DNA from: Dryococelus australis
Taxonomy: Eukaryota > Arthropoda > Insecta > Phasmatodea > Phasmatidae
Reading direction: 5' to 3'
DNA: 64,000 nt
NCBI GenBank assembly: GCA_029891345.1
Contig: CM056999.1
Coordinates: 28,183,418 to 28,247,417 of the forward strand
Both the position numbers and the translations under genes were made by a program. Positions 45,013-57,039 of the stretch are shown here, piece after piece (within the stretch, counting starts at the first letter, position 1; every line of letters starts with the position of its first letter). The notes beneath the pieces were generated by a model, which searched no databases, was not told the origin of the DNA, and saw nothing but the letters and a program-made list of their open reading frames with translations.

Positions 45013-45195
45013 TGAACCTTCAGATTATTAGTTTTTTATTGTTCCAAATTATCCACATAAAAGAGCGAAGTGGCAATCTACGATACTGCAAAATAATTTT
45101 GTCTTGAAATTGGGACAAGCAGTAGGCTATGTGCAAAACACTTTGTACCAGAAAATGTTATGTTAAAAGGTAGCAGCGGAGCAGTTATGGCCAAA
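45013..45195 (+). pseudogene. THAP-domain exon, broken
   Basis: THAP domains are C2CH zinc-finger DNA-binding modules found in host regulators and in P-element transposases. The segment reads EPS, then a stop (TAG at 45029-45031), FFIVPNYPHKRAKWQSTI with the conserved Pro and Trp, and, after a one-base register change near 45110, SSRLCAKHFVPENV, which supplies the second half of the zinc site (Cys-x2-His followed by Phe). An AG acceptor precedes it (45011-45012) and a strong GTAAGT donor follows (45196). The first zinc pair would lie in an upstream exon that was not found. It may be a decayed host gene or transposase. Confidence 0.65.
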
Positions 45196-45201
45196 GTAAG
45201 T

Positions 45202-46904
45202 TTCTAATTGGCAACATTACAAATTCGTTGTAAGTCTCATTCCTGTGAAAAATTTTTGTAAAAATTTTAATGTATAAATGGCGACCGCAGGGAAATTGTG
45301 GGGTACAAATGTAAGGATAACTTAAGAAAAACCTGAAAACCAAAGTCAATCGCCAGAAAACTGATGACATACTCTTGCAGAGTACAGCAGAGTGAGTGCA
45401 GGGGTGTGCCAATTATGTGCTTCATATGCATGTGCACCCTCTATGCTCTCTTCACTTGAACTTGGGGAAGCAGAGTGGTGTAGATTTGTATATAAACAGT
45501 TTCCTGGAGCTCCATATATAAATTTATGTACAGTAGTATTGAATGAAACATAATTTGTCACGGGTATGCAAAGAATGGGTCATGTACAAAACCTACCAAT
45601 GTGCAATGATAAAGCAAACCAAGTGATTCACCATACAGTTAAGAGTAACGTATGGTTCAGTAGAATAAATGTGCACATTCACACTGCACACTATAAGTTT
45701 ATAACAGACAACTGACAAAAAATATTCTCCGTCGTTGGCCAATTCAACAGCTCTCATATGAGTCAACTTCACCTTACATGAGAAAGAAAGCTGAAATATA
45801 GCAAATATTCAAAAATAACTGACCAGGATTGCACCACCAAATTCATAAATGCATAGGTGATATACAACCTATGAAGCTGGTGAACTTGCAGCTTCCATTC
45901 TATATTCACAAATATCAACACAGTAACTGTTAATTCTTTGTACTGAAAACTGTTTTTCTGCAAATTGTTGCTCGTTAGTCCACAACATAGGGAAAATCAC
46001 AAACATTGTCAAACACGGACAAGTATGTTACAGTATGTATGGTAATTTATTGCAGTTCAAAAACTAACAACTTTCACAGCAGAGTAAACTGTGTAAACCT
46101 AGGAAATTTTGCAACTGCATACACAGAATTTAAATGTTGCTGAAGTTAATTAATTAATTAGTTTATTTATTCACTATCAAATCTCTCCCAACGATCCAAT
46201 GATGTGCAGGAGCTCTGGGATTTAGCATTAGTCAAAAATGTTACAAAATATATACCTACACAAAATATTTGTAAAAATTTCCAATGACTCTTTTTTTGAG
46301 TCTGAAAACTTTTATCATTTGAGAAGGAGCCCACTGAATGATACACTATGACATAACAGCATGAAAGTATGAAGAATAAATTTGTTTCAGGAAGGATGCC
46401 TTTAGAAGATATAAATTATGTAACACGCTGCACTTAATTTTGGGACAATGCTATCAATGTTAGTATTCCCATAAAGATGACTGTCAGTATGTAAGCCTAA
46501 AATTTCATAGGATGGCTTTTTTTTTTCAAAATATAGTTTCTATATTTTACTAAAAGATCATAGTCCTGTTGTTTTTATGTGAGGAATTTCATTAAAACTA
46601 TTTGATCCCAGTTTAAAGAAAGATTTGCTGTAAACAATTTATCCAGTTTCTCATTTAATGACACCATTAAGTGCTGTCAGATTCTCATCTTTATATAAAA
46701 ATGTACTAGGTATCATCCACAATGAGTAGAATGTTGGAATACAGATAATTTATATATAGCTTATTGTATATATGTATTCCTTTCTATATGTGATTCCCGG
46801 TTCTAGATGTGATTGGTCATCTGCAGGCGTAGCGCCATAAGATTAACCTAGGAAACAATGATACTAAACTGGTGCTGTTCCTTCGCCTCCCCCGCCCCAC
46901 ATAA
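45202..46904. other. AT-rich DNA, no gene seen
   Basis: Only chance-length frames on both strands. A (TTAA)n-like ATTAATTAATTAG run occurs near 46150. It may be intron or intergenic sequence. Confidence 0.5.
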
Positions 46905-47260
46905 TATAGGCATCATACCCGATATCCAACAAGACGATAGTCGTTTAAGCCCTAAGACCTTTCTGACAAGGTCAGTTATGCATTTAAGCCCTTTTGTAAA
47001 ATGTTATAATTTCCGAACCATTGAAGATGTAGTGATCAAATTCATAACATAGGCATCATACCCGACATACAACATAATGGTAAGGTAATTTAGGCTCTAA
47101 ACCCTTTCTGGCAAAAGTTTAATTTGAGTTAAGCCCTTTTTATAATTGTTCTCATAATTTCCGAACCATTGATGCTATGCTCATCAAATTCGTATGTAAC
47201 ATGGACACCGTACCGGACATACAACATAATGTTAAGGTCATTTAGGCCCTAAACCCATGG
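46905..47260. repeat. Tandem repeat, period about 140-155 bp, about 2.4 units
   Basis: Unit starts near 46907, 47049 and 47201 share GGCATCATACCCGACATAC or a variant, CAACA(A/T), AAGCCCT or AGGCCCTAAACC, TTTCTG, and a TAATTTCCGAACCATTGA stretch in constant order. Divergence between units indicates an old array. Confidence 0.85.
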
Positions 47261-47265
47261 TCTAC

Positions 47266-47660
47266 TAAAAACTACAGAATTCTGGAAATTAAGAAGTAAT
47301 AATGAACTATATCGCAACATAGAAAACATAACAGAAATAATACAGAAGAGACAATTGCTATTTTTTGGACATTTATATAGAATGAATGGTAACATGTTAA
47401 CCAAACGGATCTTCAAATATCTTTGGAATAAGAAATCAACATTGAAGTATTCCAAGGCAGAAAGGAAAAGAAAACAGGCTCGAAATGGTCAGAGAAGAGG
47501 AAAAATATACATAGTGAGATGGAGTGCTGGAGGAAGCAGGAACAACAAAGGACAAAGTATTGAAATTGGCTCGTGGTCCCTAGAAGACCCTAACGGAAAA
47601 AGAAGAGGGCCAAGGAATGGAACCTTGGGAACAATGTTTAACCGGTTTTTTTTTTTTTTT
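47266..47660 (+). pseudogene. LINE 3' end (RTE/Jockey-like C-terminus)
   Basis: The frame preceding and including 47355-47663 reads ELYRNIENITEIIQKRQLL, then FFGHLYRMNGNMLTKRIF, a motif typical of the C-terminal end of arthropod non-LTR reverse transcriptases (the xFGHxxRM motif). The rest of the ORF lies in a Lys/Arg-rich tail that ends in a T run near 47645. Only this 3' fragment is present, as expected for 5'-truncated LINE insertion. Confidence 0.75.
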
Positions 47661-48101
47661 TAGACATCTAAATTTATTTCAACTTGCTGATATCTATGAG
47701 ACAAGTAAGATGTAAACCATTATAAAGTACATGCCTCCTCGGAGGGAATTCAGTGAGAGAAAATCAATTCAGTGGAAAGTGGTCGTTTTTATTTCACTGC
47801 CGGCCGGTTCACAGCCGTATCGGTAACTGTTGTGGGTCTTCTACCCACTGCATCACTGCACCCTCCTGACAGCATCTTAACTTATTGTGTGTGTCTGGCA
47901 TGTGAGTTGGCCATTCAACAGTCTCACTCAACGTTTAGTGGTATACGAGAGGACCAACACACTCATTAGATAGGCATAACAGGTTTATTGCATCACCACG
48001 TCACCTCATCGCGGGGTGAACTGAGGAGAGCCAAGTGGGTGAATGGTCCACACCTTGAATTAGTCTCTTGTGCTCTGGCACCTTTCGCAACTCTACGAAT
48101 A
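47661..48101. other. No gene seen
   Basis: Mixed composition. Contains a GC-richer patch near 47790-47900 with no recognisable motif. The region ends at the left inverted repeat of the pogo-like element. Confidence 0.45.
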
Positions 48102-48521
48102 CAGTAGAAAATAGATTATCCCTACTAATAGGGACCAAAGGTAATTCGGATAATTGAAATCCCAGATCATGGAAATATGTTGAAAATGAAGATAAAGAAA
48201 TTGTAAAAAAAACATTTTCACACAACGTAAAATTTATTGGATATGCATAGAACACTAACTTATCCAAAACAGAAAATGTACTTGAAATAAAAAATTTAAT
48301 CAGTTGACAAGTAACCGCTCTGCTCCCCGACGTGTTTACTGTGAACATCAAGTGAAAGGACACATCACAAGAGCACACACAAGTGCTTGTCTCTCCTCCG
48401 TGCGTAAGGGAAACACTGACGAAACATACTATTGTGTTTTTATTATTCTCTTTATTTTTCAAACAAGTCTGGATAACTGGTCATCTGTATAACCAATGTT
48501 TGGATAATCAAATTTCTACTG
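48102..48521. mobile_element. pogo/Tigger-like MITE, 420 bp
   Basis: Inverted terminal repeats: the left starts CAGTAGAAAATAGATTATCC and the right, read in reverse, starts CAGTAGAAATTTGATTATCC, matching at 17 of 20 positions. The CAGT start with GATTATCC is characteristic of pogo/Tigger ends of the Tc1/mariner superfamily. TA precedes the left end; TG follows the right end, consistent with a mutated TA duplication. A fortuitous minus-strand frame crosses the element, but no transposase is encoded. Confidence 0.85.
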
Positions 48522-51185
48522 TGTTTTAAACCCTTGTATCGTAAGTCAAACCTCTCTCATCCCGGCTCCTGAGACCACAACATACCATCAATGTGCATAA
48601 TTTCTTGATCTGTGGTGGGGAACATAAATATAGTGTTATAATTGGCTTCTTGTCTACATCAATTGTGATATTGCATTTGACATGGTTCGATGTTGTTTGA
48701 GTATAACATGTTTTAAGTACAGTAAATAGTTTATTGAATAAATATGTATAAAAATACATATGTACAGGTGAACGAAAACTGTTCTTGCTCACATGACCAG
48801 CAAGTGGCCATAGGTGTGAATAAAAGCCAAAATGGTGCAAACCAGATCACATGACATAAAATAAAAAAGCCTGTCAGTCGACTGAAGGATGCTGTGAACA
48901 TGGAGGGGGGTTACACAAAGACAAAGTTCAGGTTACTAACATTAAACAATTATGGTACACAAAAATTATCAGAACGAAAGTAGATCACCCTCCATGACGT
49001 GGTTTGTGTGCAACATATGTGACCAGCTGGATACTCTGCCACACTTTCATTGGAACAATCCAGTTAAAACAAACACTGGAAATAATCCCACATAATGCAC
49101 TGGCTTACTACATCCGTTAACACTTGATAATTGCTATCACACATTGTACAATAAGCAGTCTGCTCAAATACGTGATGCCTTATGTGCTGATTCTAACATG
49201 TACCCGTATGCTTTAAACTATGTATGATTAAAAAATAAACTCATTTTCTGAAATAATTACGGAGTTTTCTCTGCGTGACAAAGAGACATTGCACTGGCTA
49301 GCGCATTCTGTTAGTGAATGAGTCACATGACCTGTACATGCATAAATATAGGGCACGGGAATACTAGCACTAGACATAGTCTCCATAAGTTGAATGACAG
49401 TATCAAGATACACTAATCTCTTAAATTCATTTTACTGTACACAGTTACAGAACTGTGATGGAGAGATCCTCTGACTATAACAACAAATATCAAAGTACAA
49501 GAATAGTGTCTCACTGGGGAATACTGTCTCACCCGTATAAGGATGTAGTAGCCCTTGCCGCCCCTACTGAAAAAACACTATGAAAATGGTATAAAAACAA
49601 TCTTGTGTTCTGTTTTTAATTATTTTTTAACTGTTCATACTTATAGAATAATGTTCACATATGGTTGCCCATACTGTTAGATATTATTTGGTATAAACAG
49701 CATCAGTACAGCTGATGTTCACTGAGGTGGTGTACTTTATTACAATATTTAGTAATTAAAAACAGGTATGTTATGTAAGGAAGATTACTTTTAGTGTACT
49801 TGTATTTAACATGATTCAGGTCCTAATGATGATGAGTTTTGGTTGTCTTCAAACTACAACAGTCTTGACTATCGGAACTTTACAAATTCTTAGCCTATTT
49901 AACTTTGAAAAGTTATAGTTTATGAAATCTCCACTTTTGTATGTTGTGGATCAAAATTAGGATAAAATAAAATTTTATGAACTGAATAGTCAGTCCAGAA
50001 CCTGAATTTTGTTTAAAATTATTGGTGTGAGACCAGCACTTCTCTATATGATCTAAATTATAGTGAAATATCAGCTCCTAATAAAAAATTTGTAGGCCAA
50101 TTTCACAAGTTATTATTTTTGGTTCTGTACAGGCCTATTATTTTTTTGAAGCTACTAAGATGTCGTAGATTCAACTTTTACAAATTGTTGGGAAATATCC
50201 TACCTGTTCCACACATTTGCTAAAATTTGGACTTTTTTTTTTTTCTGTGTATGGTATAGATAAAAATTGAATTAATTTGCAGTCCACAATGCCTACTGGA
50301 AACCATTTTCCATAACCATCATAGGTCTACTACTGGCCGTGCACTCCCTAAAATCTTGAACTTAAGTGATTATCCAAATTTCACGTTTGCTTGTATAATA
50401 TGTTAATATGTTTTACTGGTGATTACAGACATGGTTAGCAAATCCTACTAGCAATTTCAAGGCATTAATGGAAAATAACATGCAAATTATGCATCGGATA
50501 AGAAACCTGTTGCTGCAATGTTTACATAGTGTTTTCTTGTTTTCCCCCTTCTTCCTCATTATGGGGACTAAAGGAAATATTTTGGTGAAAATCCACATTC
50601 CAAGTTTTTACAATTAGATTTAAAGTTGCAATATTTAACCATGGCATTTTGGACTTTGTGAATGGCTGACGAGAGGTCTCCACCTCCTGATGCTAGTGTC
50701 GTGTGACTGCGATGTGTGGGACATAAAGCATGCTCACTGAATGCTGCCATACATTGGTACATACATGCCGTACATAAATTGGTAACTTCTTACCTGATTT
50801 GGATTGAGTAATAGTATAACAGAGAGCAATCACGACATGTGAAAGTTGCATTTTGTGTTATATGCAGGGATGTTTATACATCTCAGAATTTGCATTATAG
50901 AACAGTGCCAAATTGCAGTGGATTTTGCCATAAATAAATAAATGCAGTTCCTGAGGTTTTATATTACTTTCTCAAATAAAAATGAAACGTACACAAAAAT
51001 AGTTTTAACTGTTATGCAAAAAATACCTATACAGATGTCATGTACAGGTACACATGTGGATATTTACTTTAATGTATGTAAAAAAACAAAACATCCTGTC
51101 CAACAGCACTAGCAGGATATGGGGCCTAGGGTATAAGGACAAATCAAAATTGGAAAGTGACAGCGATGTTGTATCAGTGCATAAA
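48522..51185. other. AT-rich DNA, no gene seen
   Basis: About 2.7 kb of AT-rich sequence with scattered T and A tracts and only chance-length frames. No repeats with clear ends and no splice-flanked coding segments were recognised. It may be intron or intergenic DNA. Confidence 0.5.
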
Positions 51186-51445
51186 CTGGGGCCACGGTGA
51201 TGTAGTAGTCAGACTACTTGCCTCTCCCTAAGGTGAACCTGGTTCGATTCCCGGCGCGGTCACTCCCCAATTTTTGCACGTGGGAATTGTGCTGGCTGGC
51301 GGGTGTTCTTTGAGCTTTCCCATTTTCCTCGCCCTTGCATACTGGCACTGCTCTATTCACACAGGCTCTCAAGACCACAATGTTAAGAGATGTGTAAATC
51401 TGTCTAATCCAGTGCATGAACTCTTGTCTGAGGAAGACTAAATAT
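51186..51445 (+). repeat. tRNA-derived SINE, copy 2
   Basis: Starts GGGGCCACGGTGATGTAGTA, with a strong B box GGTTCGATTCCCGG at about 51240 followed by CGCGGTCACTCC. The body (GCACGTGGGAATTGTGCTGG, CTCGCCCTTGCATACTGGCA, then CTGCTCTATTCACA) matches the SINE at 7425-7670. The B box is intact but the A box is weak. The 3' part ends near GAGGAAGACTAAAT. Confidence 0.8.
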
Positions 51446-53350
51446 TTAGTAGCTTATGTTCTAAATTTTCTGTTCAATATCTTGGGTTTTAGAATAAATA
51501 ATTAACTATTATTTTTGTGTAACATCAGTAATTATTTATATCTGTTTCTTAAAATTTCAAAATTCTACCTTATTCAAGGTTGTCGAATAAAAAGAGAAAG
51601 AAAAAAAAATTGTTTTGTCCCAAGTTTCTTTTTTTATTGTTATTTCTGAAAATCATTTAGTTGCAATGAAGAACTTGCCAGTTGTGGTGTGACTCAACAT
51701 AACTTAAGGTTAATGCTGAGAGTGCCCAGTGCCTTGAGGCATAGCTGTAAACAGCAATGCACCACATGTTGAAAAGTAGCGACAGCAACTGTGACTGATG
51801 CATCTCACCGTTGGCAAGTGTGAGATCCTAGACTTTCATTAGGCGGTTGGTAACCTACAGACCACCTAAACTGTCTCAGGTTCTGTTGGTACAACAGTTA
51901 ATTGTGGTTCATGAAATACTGGCAATCATTTGAGTTGTGCAGCAATCAGCTTGCATCCTATGGTGCATAGGATTTTCTTGGCGACTTGTACAAGTAGGGC
52001 ACCATAATCACAAACATGAGTAAATATGGGGTCAAGTATGTAGCTGCCTACCGTTTATACAACCAGCCATGTAAATAGAATGTAGACCAATGTAATTGTT
52101 AAAAACTGACAACACTTTTGTGGCATGCAACATGTTAAAAACCAAAATCATTCTTTACGTTCTGCATAGTCCAACACTAATAGTAGCTGATTCACACAGC
52201 TGTGATAAGTAATGCATACACCAAACATTTTTTAATTTTAATTTCACTTGTAGTCAGCACATTTTAATTACATCCCAGTATTTGTAGTAAGAATGGTGTT
52301 ATTTAAAGAAAAAGATTTTTTTGATCTTGGTAAGGACATTCGTTATATTAAAAATATTTTGAATTGAAAATTCCAGCAAAGCTGCTTGTCAGTGTAAAGT
52401 ACTTCTTTTCCCCCCATAAACAAGGCATCATTATGGCACTTTTGCGTATGTTTATTCTTGCCTCTTTCGGATTGTTGTATTTAAAGAAAAAAATATATTA
52501 ATTCAGTAAAATCTGCCATTGTTTTCAAAAAAAATTTTGTTGTGTTTCAAATTGCAGTAGCCTATGTGTTGCTGTTCCAATTTTCTTGTTAAATGAATAA
52601 TAGTTTTTACTGCTGTTATATCATCTGGTGTGTGTGTCTCACTCTCTCTCCCCTTCTCCCTCCCCCTCTCTCCTGTCCCCCCTCCCAACATGGTATAACT
52701 GTATAATGAAACCATTTCATAAGCAGGGAAGCTACAAAGGTTCCGACAAGTACGTGTATAGTAAATAAACTGTAACAGCTAGTTTAGAATTAAAGAAGTA
52801 AACTTCAGAACTCTTCACTTCAACCAAAATGCTAATTCAAATAGTTGCTCCAGCTAGTTTCTTATTTTTATGGTTAGCTGTCTCACAGTTATTATAAAAT
52901 ATTCTTATTCATGAATATCTCAGTTCAGCACATATGTCTCTTAAGTATTCGAATTTTATGTAAGATTATATATTATTAAAGAAAAATTGTAGTAATAATA
53001 TTGGAATTTTGAAAGACCAGGAAATATTATAAGCAAATTACTTGAATGAAATAGTCTTGTTAAGGTGTTTTTTTTTTTACAGTTTAATTCAAAATATATT
53101 TACTGATTAGAAATTAAATGCTCCTCTGAGTATTTAAGATGGATCAAAATTTCAAATTACAGTAAAATAGTGTCAATGCTAATGATGAAAATTCTGCATC
53201 ATACAACTCTACCTTTCATCCATTAAATTATTAGTAGTGGAGCGAACAACACTATTGTACAGACTACTTCAATAAGATTAGCTAAACTTCCTTGCTGATC
53301 CAGTTTTAGTGAATAGTAAGCTTGCAGAGGACTTATCTGATGCTGCCACT
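51446..53350. other. AT-rich DNA, no gene seen
   Basis: No supported gene. A pyrimidine-rich run of C and T lies at 52630-52690. Frames are short. The T(n) runs at 53070-53080 and elsewhere are unremarkable. Confidence 0.5.
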
Positions 53351-53603
53351 TCAGGAATGGCAAACAGTTTGTAGACTCTCGCTCTTTTCGACTTGATGGA
53401 ACCTCGCAAAGCAAGTCATCGCTGCTCTATTGTGTGTGGGCGTCGTACTTCGTCGCCGATCCGCCGTAGAATGATCCCAATTGTACAGCAGCTTACCAGT
53501 GGACTCCGGAATCCTCAACGGATGGGACTTCTCACCGTCAGGAATCTCTTCTTTACAGTCTTGAATATTGTTTAGTATTATGCAGTCTTCTTCCAAATTT
53601 ATC
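53351..53603 (-). CDS. Possible host exon, unrecognised
   Basis: A GC-richer minus-strand open segment within AT-rich DNA. It could begin after an acceptor-like TTTAGTTTACAG (about 53604-53615) and runs through acidic and charged sequence (EEDCIILNNIQDCKEE, STADRRRSTTPTHN) to a stop near 53351. No domain is recognised. The plus strand of part of it is also open, so it may be chance; a distinct composition is the main argument. Confidence 0.2.
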
Positions 53604-53682
53604 TGTAAACTAAATTATCTTGCAAATTTCATGTGTATATAATTATATTCTTGTGGAAATAACATGTTTCGTTTCTACATTG

Positions 53683-54438
53683 TGTAGTGCCATGGGCACT
53701 GCCAGTTTTCCAGTTCAGAGAGAGAACATTTTTAATGAAGTATTTTTCACAATTATCAAGCTTTGCGGTGCCTGCAGCAGGAAGCTGTATCTGCCCTGAT
53801 ACAATGTGTGGTGATTTCAGCACCGTGTGACTGATTGATTGCTAACCACGTTTGATGGGAAACATGTCTTTGTTTTTCGCAATATTTTAGTTCCAGGACT
53901 CCTGGAATCACGCGCTGTATCACACGTTATTTTCCAGTCACATGATTTTGATATCACACTTTGGGGCCATGTGCAAAGTTCCAGTTTATTGGCTGATGCC
54001 CTAACCTTGCTCTCCCATTGGTTGGCGACTCTCCATGCCCTGATTTCGCATTGGTGGGAAACTGCTCATGCTCTGACTTCTTGGTGGAGGGAGACTTCTC
54101 CCCACTACACTCATGTTGCTTTATTATGCCATGCACGGCCTGGTGACGCGGGACTTCAGAGGTAAACATCAGAGACTGCACATCACTGCCTGGGGTGACT
54201 CGCCTGTGCTGCGCTGAGACTCCAACTCCATCACTGTGGCTCTATCATGAACTTGCTTCATCGTACTTTTGTTTTATAATGATATGCGCCAATATAACTT
54301 AATCTACAACGCCAAGTAAGTAGATGTATTATTGCAAATGTAGAGTTTCAGTGCTTGATTTGATTAAATGTGTTAAATTGACTTAGATTATTTCTTATTG
54401 AGTGTTTGTGCTAAGTCCTAGACTGCTCGAGCATCACA
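53683..54438 (+). repeat. 5' LTR of the errantivirus-like element
   Basis: Begins TGTAGTGCCATGGGCACTGC and ends GCATCACA directly before the primer-binding-site region. Its first 75 bases match 61012-61083 (shared CCAGTTCAGAGAGAG and ACATTTTTAATGAAGTATTT). The length of about 756 bp is inferred from the position of the primer-binding site, since the downstream copy is truncated. GC-richer sequence at 53960-54240 may contain the promoter, but no TATA box is clear. Confidence 0.75.
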
Positions 54439-54462
54439 AACTGGTGGCAGTGTTTTGGATAG
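54439..54462 (+). promoter_or_regulatory. Primer-binding-site region
   Basis: The sequence AACTGGTGGCAGTGTTTTGG lies immediately after the 5' LTR, where a host tRNA primes minus-strand DNA synthesis. CTGGTGGCAG at this position is common in arthropod Gypsy elements. The matching tRNA was not verified. Confidence 0.55.
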
Positions 54463-54673
54463 TTACTCCAGACGGCTGTAACTGAACCCACTTCGAAGGG
54501 TTATAAGTTGTAGGTGATAGGTGGTTGAAAACAGTGTTAGGTTTTTCCTCCAACAAATTAAAATTTAGTTTTATTTTATTCGTACGTTGTATTATGAATG
54601 TGAATCGTGAATTTGTAATTTAGCTGAGCAGTGTTGCTGAGTGGGACTTTTTAACATTTCCTGAAGCGTTAAA

Positions 54674-54749
54674 GATTTCACGACAGTTCGTGAAAGATAT
54701 TTGCAAGATTATAATCTTGCAAATCTCTTTCACGAACTGTCGTGAAATC
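54674..54749. repeat. 76-bp near-perfect palindrome without a loop
   Basis: The left arm (54674-54711, starting GATTTCACGACAGTTCGTG) and the right arm (54712-54749) are inverted complements at 37 of 38 positions with no spacer, the centre being GATTATAATC. It lies in the retroelement leader, upstream of gag, and is followed directly by a second hairpin. Both strands would form a long stem. Confidence 0.95.
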
Positions 54750-54778
54750 CTGCAGTAAACAAACATGTTTACTGCAGG
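54749..54778. repeat. Second palindrome, 13-bp arms and 4-base loop
   Basis: Arms CCTGCAGTAAACA and TGTTTACTGCAGG are perfect inverted complements around the loop AACA. It shares its first base with the end of the preceding palindrome. Confidence 0.95.
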
Positions 54779-54789
54779 AAAGCATATCG

Positions 54790-55590
54790 CTCTAATGTTG
54801 GGTGTGTTCATGTACCTATGAATAACAGAGTAACTGGTAGCGTTGATTGTCACGTAGATTTGAAAGGTATAACACCGCACATTTGAGTTAGAGTTGAATA
54901 TTGCAGCAATTATTTGGATTTAGCCCTACTTCTTTGCTGTATTTTGCAAAAGTACTAAAGCGTATGCTAAGATATAATTTTTTCAGAGGCAAGAAGGAAA
55001 GGTAGTAGAGTTTACGATTCTGACAATCTACTTATTTTTAACTAATTGTACTGAGGCATTGAAGGGTTTAGAAGAGTATATTCATATAAATTAATACAGA
55101 AATTTTTCCAAAAGCACGCATCTTTTGACCTGTCTGAAGTAGAACCATTTCGTGCTAAGTTGTATACATTAACTACAGGTTCAGGACTGGTAATAGCATT
55201 CAAAGGAAAACCAAAGCCATCTTTTCCTACTCCCGCATACATAGTGTACAAGTACGAAAATTCTACTGGACGAGTAGTGCTGGAAATTGAAATTCGTACA
55301 GTGAAGAGGTTCATACCTTGAGATTGTGTCTATCCAGAATTTGAAATAGAAAGGCTTGCCGTAGTTGTGAATACAGAGCCTTCGACTTCGCAAGATGCGA
55401 ACGTAAAACACGAGCAAGCGACTACTTGTTCTTCATGTTTGTAACATATCGCAGTTCCTAAGAGGGAAAATTTGAATACGATTCATGAAACTAAACCTAC
55501 AAGTAGTAGTACACATTACAATACTCCAAAGAAACGGACTCACAATCATAAGACTTGGATTCCTCTTTCAAAATTGAATGAATAAATTTG
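54790..55590 (+). pseudogene. Leader coding remnant of the errantivirus-like element
   Basis: Protein-like plus-strand segments occur between the palindromes and gag, including VEPFRAKLYTLTTGSGLVI, then KPKPSFPTPAYIVYKYE and a Lys/Thr-rich region (KPTSSSTHYNTPKKRTHN), interrupted by stops near 55320 and 55441. Their role is unknown. They may be an extra frame upstream of gag or captured sequence. Confidence 0.3.
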
Positions 55591-55615
55591 TTGTAGTAGC
55601 ACTTTTCTGGTTGAC

Positions 55616-56525
55616 ATGGAGGACGAAAGACGTCAACCAGCCCACGGGTTACCAGCACAAGCTCGTGTACCAGCACAAGTTAAAGATTTGGCGGTTATTT
55701 CATTAGTAGAGAAATTAACAAAAAAGGCTCGTTACCCGTACATGACTTTCTAGAAAGTGCAGCAAGCCTAGGAAATATTTCAGATAAGGACAAAGTAAAA
55801 TTAGTGAAAATAAAATTGAAAGGTTTAGCATCGCGTTTTGTTGTGACATGTCCTAGATTAAGAGGGGACATAACATTTAAAATGTTGAAAGATGAGTTGC
55901 CGACAGATTGAAGGAAAAGCAGCCATTGCCATTTCATTATTACATGCTGCACAGTGTTAGGCAGAAACATGATGAGGATGTACAGAGATTTGCATATAGA
56001 TGTCTTCAGTTATGTGAGAAAACAGTTCAGCATTTATATGAGCCAGAGAAACTGGAAATTTTTAATCAGGAAGCTGAAAAGAGGTTATTAGCAGCTTTCG
56101 CTGACGAGTTACACGGTAACGTAGGTCAGCAGTTAAGATATAAAATACCACAAGCCATAGACGAAGCTGAACGCATGGCTATAGCATTAGGGGTTACAGA
56201 GGCGCATCAGAAACGCAAAACAAAATTTGATGATACTCAAAGGAGGAGAAAGGTGTATAACATAGTCTCTCAGCAAACAAGTGTGGCACGGGGTAATGCA
56301 AAAAGTAGCGAAAATACTTCCATTAACAGAGGTTTTGGAAGAGATTATAACTCATGTTACCGTGGTTTGAATGATGGCAGTAACGATAGTTTATCGGGAG
56401 CAGGCGTTTCTCCCAAGAACGTGAGTTACAGACAACAGAATAATAACTGTAATATTAGATGTTGTAACTGCTTACGTTTTGGGCACTTGATCAGAGAATG
56501 CAGAAGTTTGGGAACCCCACAATGA
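55616..56525 (+). pseudogene. Gag of the errantivirus-like element, frameshifted
   Basis: Gag forms the retroelement core particle. A start codon at 55616 opens a frame (MEDERRQPAHG) that changes register near 55733. A second segment contains ESAASLGNISDKDKVKLV, and after another change near 55905 the frame runs open to 56525 with YYMLHSVRQKHDEDVQRF and a capsid-like helical body. It ends with a CCHC knuckle, CCNCLRFGHLIREC (CX2CX4HX4C), for RNA binding. The last segment alone is 205 codons. Two frameshifts make the gene defective. Confidence 0.8.
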
Positions 56526-56629
56526 GCCTAAGTACTTCGGAACATAGGGCATGACGTTAGAGAAACTGGCGAGTATGTAGGTAACAATCACCCAAATGTG
56601 AGAAGCAGAGTGCCAGCCCCTGACACCAC

Positions 56630-56935
56630 ATGGCGGTTATTAAAGTTGTAGGGGCAAAAGAGGCCATAGTATCAGTTCTTGTCGAAGGCCAGTCTCACAT
56701 GTTTTTAATTGATACAGGGTCCCATATATCTCTCGTTCAAACTAGCGTCAGCGGGAATATTATCGATGAATCTCAGTTAGCGAAAAACGTAACTGGAGAT
56801 TCTCTCCAGATCGCAGGTACTCTGTATATAGAGTTATGGGTAAATGATGAATGTTACCTATATTGGTTCCTTGTGTGCGTGTCAGAGCTTCCTTTCGAGG
56901 GAATACTTGGAACCGATTTTCTCAGTTATTTATGA
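56630..56935 (+). CDS. Aspartic protease of the errantivirus-like element
   Basis: Retroviral-type protease that processes Gag and Gag-Pol. The frame reads FLIDTGSHISLV, the active-site DTG motif, and near its end GILGTDFLSYL, the conserved ILGxD motif. The domain looks complete (about 100 residues) but the frame ends right after it, so the rest of Pol is not continuous. It lies about 100 bases after the gag stop. Confidence 0.85.
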   Translation: MAVIKVVGAKEAIVSVLVEGQSHMFLIDTGSHISLVQTSVSGNIIDESQLAKNVTGDSLQIAGTLYIELWVNDECYLYWFLVCVSELPFEGILGTDFLSYL

Positions 56936-57039
56936 TACCAGAATCGACTTGAAAGAACAGACATTATATCCCAAACATACGATATACGTAGATACATTTG
57001 TAGGGCCATTATGTCCAGAGGACTGAACAAGGCGGCTAT

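Noticed and set aside
48001-48462. A 153-codon minus-strand frame.
   Set aside because: It crosses the inverted-repeat end of a pogo-like MITE and contains no motif; it is a chance frame.
51188-51266. A single tRNA gene because of the strong GGTTCGATTCCC B box.
   Set aside because: The A box is weak, no cloverleaf pairs convincingly, and the following body matches another SINE at 7425-7670.
54620-54880. An 86-codon minus-strand frame in the errantivirus leader.
   Set aside because: It is generated by the 76-bp palindrome, which reads similarly on both strands.
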